Of a stretch of 64,000 nt of DNA, positions 50,801 through 61,500 are shown piece by piece. The stretch's first letter is position 1, and each line of letters starts with the position of its first letter. The translations under genes and the position numbers were made by a program. Source of the DNA: Acanthosoma haemorrhoidale (taxonomy: Eukaryota; Arthropoda; Insecta; Hemiptera; Acanthosomatidae); assembly GCA_930367205.1 (NCBI GenBank), contig OV884015.1:35393288-35457287 (forward strand), read 5' to 3'. The notes under the pieces are model-generated. The model made no database searches, was not told the DNA's origin, and worked only from the letters and a program-made list of their open reading frames with translations.

Positions 50801-51694
50801 GACCTCTCTATAACCTACTTCTAAAGTATAGTATTTTACCGATTTTTTTTCCTTTTACATAGCCGTGTTTGGTATCTGTTAATTAATTAATGAAATTAAT
50901 GAATTAATGAGTCGGATCAGAGTTCATTAAAATATGTTATATACAATAAAAGCTGCAACTATTGTGCTTCTAAACATACCGTGGTATATTCAAATGTAAA
51001 ACCATGAATAGACAGCTATATCCCACCTCCTTGTTTTGCGGAGATATGTACGTATATATATATATATATTGCAACCTAGCTCATTTTTTACCATCTCTCT
51101 TTTTACTTTACTTGATCAATTTAACTTAACTAACTTAGCAGGTCCGTCATGAGATCTTTAATTCAAATTGTTTTATGTCTTTGACATAGGAATTTATTCC
51201 GATTGAATCGCCCGATCTCAAGGTTAATGTTGTGGTTATTAATAAATTGAGAAACTAGGAATTGTGAAATATATTCAAATAAAATGGTTATGACAAATAA
51301 TTATAATTAACATAGAGTATTGACAAAATGTATAAAAAAAATATTCAAATCCTTTTAAATTATGATAGCTACTACTAATTACAAAAAACATGAAATTTGA
51401 GCTCAATTTCTTTTAATGGATCCATAATAAGAAACAATAATATATACGATAAATAATATCACCCAATCGATGATCTTCCTGTAATCCAATCAACGTTACT
51501 TTCTGCTGTTGGCTCTTCTCCTCTCTTCCTGTATGGTAACCGCCAATTCAGGAGCTTGCTAACTGCGTTTTTCTTGACGGTTGTGCTAAGACTGGATTCT
51601 CGCTCATCCCCACTCCTAGGAGTATAAGGGAAAAAAAATGTCCCTTACCATATGTGAGGGTCATGATCTTCATCCTCAACTATCATGAATGTTA

Positions 51695-51719
51695 CAATAT
51701 ATATGTATGTATGTATGTA
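51695..51719. repeat. (AT)n/(GTAT)n microsatellite
   Basis: A short AT run merges into about four GTAT units (ATATATGTATGTATGTATGT). Confidence 0.9.
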
Positions 51720-54700
51720 AGTTAAAGTCAGAGGTAGCTCTGTATTGGAAACTAATGCGATCATGGGACGTAAACATCCCATGATCCCGTATATGTCGGA
51801 TTACAGAGAGAAATAAAGGCAGTCTATTTCAAGAACTGGAGTTAGTCTTTCTTTGCCGTTTTCCTTCTCTTTATCACATTTTACCCGGTGGTGAATAACT
51901 TGTATAACGAGAAAAAAAAAAAAGTTTTAACAAAGCACTGAACAGTTGAAATGTCTTAGATCATCAAGGAAACTAGTAGAATATTACCTAATCTGAGTCA
52001 GAAGTATAAATAATTACTAGAAAAAGGAAAAAAGAACAAATTTTAAGATGTTTTAATAATTCATAACGTTTTAATGAAACTTACTTGGTGATTACAACTG
52101 GTTTTATGTTTGGAGCGCTTTTCCAGGCGGAGAAAGACTGCATACAAATTGTATTCTTCTCAATTACATATTATTTGAATAAAAATATAAAAAAGGCAAC
52201 ACCCTGCCACTTGATTTCATCGCGGATAAGCTAGAAAATTAATAACCAATAGAAGCTGTTCTAAAACATTTTTTTTTGTTGGCATTGTGAATTGCGGGTC
52301 ATTATTAATCTCATTTAGAATTTATAAATTCATCAATCATCATATTAATTTATAATAAATCGCTATTAACGCTCGAAAAAGCTTGAAGCTAAACGTTTTC
52401 ATAAAATATAACGAGGATCCTATAGCAAATGCCAGGGCAGCAAGACATATCTGATAATTTATGTATCGGGACAAAAGCTTCTATATCACAAAGCTGTAAT
52501 TTTCTACAAATAGTCGGCAACAGCTGCTGGCTCTTTGTGAAAGAGGACAGATGCGTAGCGTAAATTGAAATGACACCGTAAGTGGCCATTATGATCTAAC
52601 ATCTGTCAACCGAAACAGGTAACGTTATCTATCTACCCACAAAGATTGAAACAGAACGAGAGACCTGAGGAGGGGGGTTGTCTTCTCCCTCTCGAAAGGG
52701 ATTTTACAAATAAATTAAACAAAACCCTCTCTCTCCATTCTAGCAATTATAATCCAGAGCAGATTAGTTTTTTTAAAAAATGGAGCTAGATTAGTTTTGA
52801 AAATATGCACTGTATATCTCTGTTCAATTTTGAAATATGAATTTGTGTAAGCTTAGATTCTGAAGTGCGACATTGCGCATAAACATTTATGCACAATATA
52901 ATACCAAAAAGAATCATGTCAACTGTGATCTTTCATACAATTCCGGGTTCGTAACAGCTGCTGTGACAAAAATTATATATAGTATAATAATAATTACTAA
53001 TGGTATACTCCTATAGTACCTGAATACATGAAGATCTCTAATTTGGTTTCTATTCAATATGAATGGAAAATATTTGTTTACTTAAATTAAAAATTCCATA
53101 GAAAATACCACACCTTTACATAAAACTGGGATTGCACAAAATTTACGAAAATCATTTCGGTGAAAGTTTTGATGTCCTTTAGTAATAAAAGTCATAACAC
53201 ATATTGCACATTATTAATCAAGACGCTAAGATTTGTAATCTGGTACTCTACTGAATATAGTAGCAACATGTTTAATTTTTGAGTTAACGAGTATTCAATC
53301 ACGAACACAATAATGTTTTAGGCCGACGGCTGTATTTTTCATACTCCCGCAACATCAAGCGGAATCTCTATATAATTTTTAATGTATAACAAAAGAACTT
53401 CCAATAAGGATACAATCAACTTATATTTAATATTTATAGAAATACTTATATAGAATATACTTATATAGAAATATTTATGGTTATTTACCCCAGGATTGAT
53501 TTAATAACAATTAAGTCGCCACCAGTTTACCAGAAGAGATACTAAAAGAATAATACCACTTCTACTGCCAACAACACTGAATTCTTTATGATCCAATCAT
53601 TCCTTAACAGAGCACCGGTGAAAAATTCTAGCTCTCTTTTATTGGGTATTGACAAAAGCATTGCCTTCACGTATCGAATCAAGTAGACAACGAGAACAGT
53701 TCAAATTTCTTCAGAAATGATTCAGCGTGCTAGCTGATTATATCCATTATTTTTTTCATCACCAGTTCCCCCTTCAACTCTTCCTTCTTGTCTGTGAACT
53801 TCCATAACTCATACATCCATTTTCTGATACATACATTTCATTCAGGAAGAGGAAAAATAGCTCGTCTTAAATACATGCCGAAAGTTATAATTTTAGTTTC
53901 ACGCCATAGCCCGTTGACATATCAGTCAAATGAGTTAACCTGGATAAGGGAATATTGCACAGTTGAATTCCTTATAATACCTGATAGACAAATCAAAAAT
54001 GCTCACCCACAAGATCAGTGCTATCCTATTACATATATCGTAACTTTTTAGGCTCTCAAAACAATAACAGGAATGCACCATCAACATGTAATTTAGAACT
54101 AGAAACTAAATAAGTCGGTGATTACAGAAAATGTTAAGCAATACTTACTAAAAGAAAACAAAAAAAACTTCAATGCCAAATCGTGACAAAGGATATAAAG
54201 GATAATTATAACATTGAGTCATTTGTTTTTCACAGTATAACATCTATTATCAAAGGCATTATTCAATGATTCGTTTATTACGAATCCTCGTGTTTGTTAC
54301 GGTAGCTTCATTTAGAACAATTTAGGCCAAAAAGTGAGGTTTATATCGAGGTTACTAACCTTTTCTAACAAGACTGTTAGATCTAACATTCTAAATAAAA
54401 TGTAGCTTTCACAGGAGCGATGAAAACTGTTCAAGTCCTGGCGATTTTTGATACGGTCCAGCTGGTTTTCCTCATCCCCTGTAATTGTTTTTCCTAAATT
54501 ATCTCTTATGTAATCTTATTTCGAGATATCCGTTTGGTGTCGATAGTGGCATGGGTTCATAATTTCTAGATTCCAGGTTCGGATTCTTCACATGGAGATC
54601 AATAATTTAAAAAACCCGGTATTATAATCCAGGATTTCTATTATCTTGAGTATACTCGTATACAGGCAAAATGGAAACAAAATTAATGTTGCCGAAAGTA

Positions 54701-55050
54701 TTAACATTAATCACTACTAACTCCAATGTGATGAAGGAAACTTTATTTATAAAACTTAAAATTATTTGCGTTGTATTTTCCTTGATATATATAAGACCTC
54801 ACAACCACAAAAATAAAGTTATGGACTTGCAAAATCATTCGTTAATCAATGTTGCTTAGCCTTCGGCTAGTCTCACCAGCATATACACGTAGGATAGGGG
54901 ATGTAAGGGGTTGATTCGACACCACAATATATCGATGCTTTTACTGGATTGTGGTATCGCTTAAAAGCACCGATACTACTCTGAATATTGTTAAACAGAA
55001 CCAATACTTACTTATACTGGTTAAATGTACTCTAGTCATTAATGACTTTG

Positions 55051-55052
<2 letters not shown>

Positions 55053-55083
<31 letters not shown>
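55053..55083. repeat. (AT)n microsatellite
   Basis: About 15 uninterrupted AT units, the longest dinucleotide run in the window. Confidence 0.95.
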
Positions 55084-55084
<1 letters not shown>

Positions 55085-56433
55085 CATGTCATGTGTCGCT
55101 AAACATTTAGATGTCAAACGTATACGATAAATGGTTTAAAAGTTTTATAACAATAATCATAACACATCTTACTCGTTATGGTAATACGAAACATATCACA
55201 ATATTTGACTCGTCATGTTAATACAAAAAATTCGTACAGTCAAAGCCTATTACAATAGTTTTAAGCAACAGTTCGTATTAAAAAACAAGGAAATTAAAAA
55301 TACTTAAAAGCTACCACTCAAAACATACTTAAAAAATAAAATAAAACTATGAGTAGCAAAGCTGATTCGACGTTAGTTAGTACTTACATATCATACAGGG
55401 CGGACCAAACAAAATGAAGGTAAATTGTAAGCCAAATCCTAAAGGAGAAGGATGGTGCACGAATGGGGAGTAGGAGGTAGTAACTTAGAAGTTACTAACT
55501 CATTGTTACAGGCTCCTGCTGTTTTTGATTTTGTAATAGTCTTGAATATCTTCAGTCTAAAAATTGTAACAAGTACGAGTACCTTTTAACGATATCTACT
55601 AGGCATAGAATGAAATGTATCGATGTCAAAAAGTACTAAGTATCAGACAAAAGTCGACAAGTATCAAGTGTATCGAATCATCCCTACCTGCAAGACACCC
55701 AAGAAGGTACCTACAATTGTACTTATCTTCAAACCGTTTTGTTTTAATATCACAGTAATTTCAGTATCTAGATGATGGAGACAATTTGTGACAATAAATC
55801 GTGGAGAATTGAATTAAATTAAGTTAGATTGAATACATACAGCACCCTGTGCGCAGTTTACAGAATTCGTTTGATTCCTCCTTGTCATATTTAGTTTTAT
55901 ATAAACAATTGCCTTCATAATAACGACTTGTAGTAAAATAAAAAAGCGCAGACAGGTAGTTAGAGGTTATCCGTGCAATCTACAGGACGCGAGGAAGGTC
56001 GGGATGCTGGCCTACCAAGGCGACGCTCCTGACCCACATAATCATAGTACGTGAATGACGGATTGTGCTGAAGCAACCTGCGTACAATGGGGGGCCAATC
56101 GCCGAAGGAAGAACGCATCAGGGATCCTCTTACCACTGCTTAACGGCCTATCTCCATGTCTGGGATCTGCAACTTTCCGATGGAATCAGCTGGGGATGGT
56201 ATCGTTCATCGCCGAAGAAGATAACAAGTGAGAGAGAGAGAGTTGCATGCAAGCCGATCAGTTGAAGTTTGAAATCTTGCAGAAGAAAATTCAATTATAA
56301 TCACTTTATATAAATACTCTTACTATTTTATAGGATCAAAGTAACCAATTTTAGCAAGAAGTCTGACACTGTCCTCTAAATATTATACACATTTGAAAAT
56401 TTTGGCTGCTGAAATTTCTCGAGCTTGGATAAA

Positions 56434-56520
56434 ATGAATTAACATGAAATGGTTAATTGAGAATCGTCGCTTTAAAAATTGTTGTCAGTCCCATTAAAAA
56501 TAATGCGCAATCTACTATTT
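56434..56520 (+). repeat. 87-bp direct repeat, left copy
   Basis: Starts ATGAATTAACATGAAATGG and ends near CAATCTACTA. The second copy at 57087-57173 differs at only about four positions over 87 bp, with no gaps, in the same orientation, 653 bp away. Between the copies lie two MITE-like units. This looks like a local duplication or the shared flank of a larger nested repeat. Confidence 0.9.
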
Positions 56521-56623
56521 CACATGAGATTATGGAAAAATTAACGTTCTTCTTTATGCTTGAAACTGAGAATCTACAACGAGCTAAAAAATTCTATACT
56601 TAGCATAATGCAATTGTTTAATG

Positions 56624-56808
56624 CTGGGCGTAAATCACGAAAGTGAGTATTATTGATACACTCAATACGGATTAAGAAAATTGATTACATTGAAGTTAAT
56701 TTAGTCTTTACAATAAGTGTGAAATGGCAAATCGTGCTATTGCGTAATTAATTTCCTTAATCCGTATCAAATGTATCAATAATACTCACTTTCGTGATTC
56801 ACGCCCAG
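56624..56808. mobile_element. palindromic MITE (64-bp terminal inverted repeats)
   Basis: The left arm 56624-56687 starts CTGGGCGTAAATCACGAAAG and the right arm 56744-56808, read on the minus strand, starts CTGGGCGTGAATCACGAAAG. The arms pair over about 64 bp with roughly six mismatches, leaving a 56-bp centre. At 185 bp with no coding capacity this is the size and form of a miniature inverted-repeat transposable element. No clear target-site duplication is seen, so the superfamily is unknown. Confidence 0.88.
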
Positions 56809-56818
56809 TGGGACCCCG

Positions 56819-56909
56819 GTATTATTGATAGACTAAATACGGATTAAGGAAATGAATGTCATTAAAATTAATTTTGTCTTTACAATTCGTGTGAAATGCC
56901 AAATCGTGT
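56819..56909 (+). repeat. second, partial copy of the MITE, in tandem
   Basis: 91 bp that align without gaps to 56646-56736 of the preceding element (inner left arm plus centre, for example TACGGATTAAG and GTGTGAAATG, then CAAATCGTG). It lacks the outer end of the left arm and the right arm, and begins 10 bp after the end of the first element. Confidence 0.85.
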
Positions 56910-57086
56910 GGACGGTTCACGACTCTTTCCTTTCGTGAGCGGCTACGATTGCAAGCTACTAGCCATGTAGTAACTCCGCAAAAGACTGCTCTTCAGCAAA
57001 CGATCATGCTCACAATCCAGGGATCGGGATCTAAGGGTACCAAAAATAAGGTTGTTTTACTTTTTCTAAATACAGAACTCCCTCTC

Positions 57087-57173
57087 ATGAATTAACATGA
57101 AATAGTTAATTGAGAATCGTCGCTTTAAAAATTGCTGTCAATCCCATTAAAAATAATGCGCAATCTACTACTT
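57087..57173 (+). repeat. 87-bp direct repeat, right copy
   Basis: Near-identical to 56434-56520 (same orientation, no gaps); the match stops sharply on both sides. Confidence 0.9.
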
Positions 57174-59264
57174 AGAAGTACATGTTACTACTTAATAATG
57201 ATTCCCTCGCACCACCTTCAAGCAGGAACTCCTAGTACAAGGATCCCCTCAACCCAAATATCCCTTTATTTTTTCCCTCATCCTTAATCTTATAATTAGA
57301 GAGCTAAGAAAAAAAACAACAAAAAAAACTTAATGATGAATGCTTAATATTAGGAGATAACATTAATTTAATTTACTTAATTAATATAATAATTACATCC
57401 GGTTAGACAGTTGTTTATGTTTTATTAATGTTATCCGAGACTGAACTCATTTTTTAAAATTAATTACAGGATGTAACTAGTTATTTGTAATTACTTTCGT
57501 TCCTATTTCGTTGAGTAGAAAGTAGTTAAAACATTCAACAATATATATCAGGTAGGAAACTTGTTGGCCACGGTCCCTATATGAATCGGATACGGAATAT
57601 TCCACTGAAATTAGATGTTAAGCGTTCAAACGACCCGGAAACAACTGACTATAATATATCGTCGATGTTGATTTGACATTACCACGAACTAACCATTATC
57701 TAACTAATTTGGCATATTGAAGAAATCCTGGTTATACTAAATTCTTTAAGATCGACGATAGTAAACTATGCTTGCAATTAGTTCGAGTAATAGCGACTAA
57801 CGACCACACGATTAAAGTAATTAACTAATAATTCCTACGAATTTTCGTGTCAACAAAGAATACAATTGATAATAATTTTTAGAACTACTACAATACTGGA
57901 GAATCTGGTAGAAATGTAATTTGACCTAAAAGGGAAGGTATATAAACAACTACTCCCTTTGAGGATCTCTATGAACCCTTTACAAGGGAGGGCTTTCAGG
58001 CGAATTCAATTTTCTCTGTCCCTCGGTTATTAACAGGAGGAATAGCGTAGTCGACAAATAAAATTTCTACCAAGTTATACTATCACAAGGATAGATCCAT
58101 ATGAAGTTATTTAATTTATCTACATATGAAGTTACTTCATGGTAGAAAAATATGAATAAGCCTTCCTGGAGTGACGTACACAGACGGGATTTCCATGACT
58201 TATGAATTTCGTTTAATAAATATATATTATTAGACATACGTACTTAAACTCTAAAACATGTAAATTCCCATAAGTAATTTAGTTTTTTTTTCTATCACGC
58301 TGATAATACATAATTACATTGTTAATGTGGAATGATAAACCACCAGACAAATTAAAAGAGTTTGATTATCAAAATATTACTGAATGATAAGCACGAATAG
58401 TCATCGATGAAACCGGAGATAATAATCTAATTGTAGATAATAATAATCGGAGATAATTTATCGTATGCCGAAGAATAGGTCGACTATCTGTATTTTCCGT
58501 GAAAGGGACGTAAAGTAAAAATTGTATAATTCATGCTCACTGCTTTAATTTTTTTTAATAATGCCTAATATATTTTTTGACCTCATCGTTGATTTTCTCA
58601 AGCCATAAACCTATAAATAAAACATCGTTATTTGTTACATTGGTATAAGCTCAACTTCAACCAGCACCAACTTCCAAAAATAAGGTATATTTTCCTCAAA
58701 AATTGTTAGTAATAATATCTTAGCCAACATCTTATCAGGCCATTTTAAGGGTACTCAAAAAGACCCTTAGAAAGCTTCGGGAAACATTAAGGGTCCACTG
58801 TGAAACAGTCTAAAAATGACCCCTTCTTCTTTTGGCTTAAGAAATTAATTTTTATTTTTTAAGTTATCAATATACGTAGTGTTACAATTATTTTCTGCCA
58901 GGTTAAAATGACAACAATAAAACCCATTACGGAAAGAATTCAATCAGGAGTCATTGGGTTCGTTTTTATTATTTTTTTCTTGGTGGGTAAAAAACCCTCG
59001 GTATCAAACTTCGTGGACAACTAGTTACATACAGGACCAGTTACAATCAATAATTTTTACTTTGAATTTTAGTCATATTACCTCGTTTTTTTTCCTGCAT
59101 GTTTCTTTGTCTAGTGGAACTATTGAATTGGTAAGTAAACCACCGAAACAACTCATTATATTTTATTAAAAATATATCGGGGTTACATACTCATATAAGT
59201 CTAATTTCATGTAGCGTATATGAATTTTAACTGTATTTTTTATATATTTTTACTTTCACCCTAG
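57174..59264. other. non-coding AT-rich stretch
   Basis: No gene recognised. Short direct repeats occur (CATATGAAGTTA near 58,098 and 58,124; GGAGATAAT near 58,414 and 58,449). The ORF at 58954-59169 resembles nothing known. Confidence 0.4.
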
Positions 59265-61500
59265 ATCTCTTACTCACAAAACAGCCACACAGGATAAACA
59301 ATTGTGAGACCCTGGACGTAGTGACGACCGACCACCTGCCAGTCCTGTATTCCATTGACGGTAGAGTTGTGATCCCACGTCCCACGAAGTAAGACTATAG
59401 TCAAGCCGACTGGGACCTATATCGATCACAATTTTGCCACCAATTGCATACGGTTCCTCCTCACTACAGAGGAAGTGGATCGACAGGTAGCTTTCCTGAC
59501 CGAGGTTATCGTTGATGCAGCTGACACTGTTATCCCTAAGTTTATCCCGAAGCTGTAACCCCCCACTCATTCTACAAAAACCACCAGACCATACTCTTCG
59601 ACTTATTGCATTACGCAATAATTGGAAGAATAACAGGTATAGAACAAGGACTCGTCAAGCCAAGAAAGTAGTAAACTCTCTCAAAACGCAAATTCGTGGC
59701 TTGATGAGGAATTGGAAGACGGCAATGTGGCACGAACGGCTTCGTGGCCTACATGGCGATTTCCGTAAGTTTTGGAAACTCCACTACCAAGAAGGACTCA
59801 GGTGTCCGTCTTCATGACGGAGACACCCTGTACACATCGGAAGAACAGGCGAAAATACTGGCCGACCACTATACCGCAGACAACGCCGCTAGGACAAGTA
59901 ACTACCACGAACCTCAGCAGCTGAGGACAGGTCAGAACTATATGTTTGTCTCCCCGAAGCAGCTCAAGGCGATTCTTCGCCGGTGTCAGGGAAACCGAGC
60001 ACCAGGGGGCGACGGGGAGCAAACGGTATTGCTGAAACAGCTGCCGAGGAGAGGGTTTGCCCAACTCGTTAACCTGTACAATCATGTATCAGGTTGCGAT
60101 ACTTCCCGACAGCGTGGAAACAAACTATCTTGTACCCGCTGCGTAAGCCCACAAAGAGAGGCGACCACCCAGCCCACTATCGCCTGATCAGTCTCCTCTC
60201 ACGCATGGGGAAGATTCTCAAAAAGATAATACTGAACTGCTATCATGTCGGAAAATGCTATCATTCCGTACGAGCCACGACATGTTTTCAGGCTCATCTG
60301 AGTACAGAACATCCGCTTGTGAAGGTACAGACGGAAGCCACCCACGGTATCAACAGAAACACAGCAACTGCTATTATCTCGTCGGACTGCACGCAGGCTT
60401 TCGACTCAGTGTCCGACAGCTTTGCGACTGGGAATGCCCAGAGCAGCTATACCCCATGTTGGTTTCGTTCTTGAAGAACAGATCGGTGAGGGTACGGGTG
60501 GGTGATTGCCTCTCTAACCCATTCCCTCTGACTTGTGGAGTTCCTCAAGGTGCGGTTCTGTCTCCGGTTATTTTCAGTATGTACACATCTGAAATTGTTG
60601 GGACAAATTAGAAGAAAGCTACTGTAATCGCTTCTCCGACGACATTGCTGTTTACAGCAGCAGCATGAGTGCACAAAGAGCTCTTACACAGGCAGAGTCA
60701 GTTTGCAACGTTATCAGTGACAGACTGGGCATGTTAAACATCAGTTTAAACGCCGGGAAGACCGACTGCGTAATCTTCTCCCTCCAAAAGGGGAAAAAAT
60801 CCTTGCCAAAATCGTATAGCATAGGAGGGCTAGAGAACTCACCAGCTTTCTTAATGCACTATCTGGGTACAAAAATGGTTAGGCATCTCCATTTCTCCAC
60901 TCCTTTTAGTAATAAAATAGAAAAAGTACGACAAAGGTCTTACCGGCTATCGCACTAGCTAACTTCACCCAACCTGTCGCTTCGTCTCAAATTGAAGATA
61001 TATAAATGTGTCCTCCGGCCAGCTCTGCTGTACGGTGCCCCACTATTTACCCACTTGACTGACAATACAGCAAAATTTCGCCAACATTTCCAGAATGGGA
61101 TCATGCAAAAACTGGTCAGACATACCTCTCTCGAGAGGTTGAAGAACGCTGACCTGCACCCGTTGGTTGGTGTGCCGTCGGTGGGTGAGTGAGTTCATCC
61201 ACCGGAGACACATTAAGTTTTTTGACTCGTTGCCGCATCTAACCAACCCAGTGTTTAACACTATGTCCCCACCACCCCTCCCGCATCGATGGCAACAGAC
61301 TGTCACTGTCGGGGAAAAATTAGGTTAAGAATTAGTATGCAAGTTAGTTTTAAGGTTGATCAAAAAGGGAAGCCCCATCACCTTTATTTGTCAGTTTAGT
61401 CCAGTCACGTATAATGTATATCATTATACTTGTTTATTCATTATGTAATTTTTATAAAATAACAATACCTGTATATAATGTAGCGATGCTACAGGAAATA
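59265..61500 (+). mobile_element. Jockey-type LINE, 5'-truncated and frameshifted
   Basis: This 2.2-kb relic carries the end of the endonuclease domain, the linker, the whole reverse transcriptase region and the 3' UTR of a Jockey-like non-LTR element. It starts just before TTDHLPVLYSI (endonuclease SDH-type motif with S changed to T). Its 3' end matches the truncated copy at 31.2 kb. It is transcribed toward the right, away from kuz. No target-site duplication could be made out. Confidence 0.92.
59290..61320 (+). pseudogene. broken Jockey-type endonuclease/reverse transcriptase ORF2
   Basis: Recognisable blocks appear in order but in changing frames: RQAKKVVNSLKTQIRGLMRN and HGDFRKFWKLH (linker), LHDGDTLYTSEEQAKILADH, GNRAPGGDG (RT motif), FPTAWKQTILYPLRKPTKRG, HYRLISLLSRMGKIL, GINRNTATAIIS and TQAFDS (first RT Asp region), LTCGVPQGAVLSPVIFS, FSDDIAVYSSS (the catalytic FADD box with A changed to S), SLNAGKTDCVIFSLQKGKK, LRPALLYGAPLFTHLT, LHPLVGVPSV and HRRHIKFFDSLPHL. 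At least six frame changes or stops separate them, so no active enzyme is made. The many overlapping ORFs on both strands here are pieces or shadows of this one gene. Confidence 0.92.

Larger units (their letters stand above)
44829..56433. other. long non-coding stretch with microsatellites
   Basis: About 11.6 kb with no gene recognised. Simple repeats: (AT)n at 48222-48236, (TA)n at 51053-51070, (TATG)n at 51695-51719, (AT)n at 55053-55083 and (GA)n at 56229-56242. A box-B-like GGTTCGGATTC at 54576-54586 (plus) may mark another SINE scrap. ORFs such as 46258-46540, 47569-47817, 48375-48614, 53788-54051 and 56065-56265 resemble nothing and have no coding support. Confidence 0.35.

Noticed and set aside
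59274..60085. Minus-strand ORFs of 95-114 codons.
   Set aside because: They are antisense to the Jockey-type ORF2 relic, whose plus-strand motifs are unmistakable.
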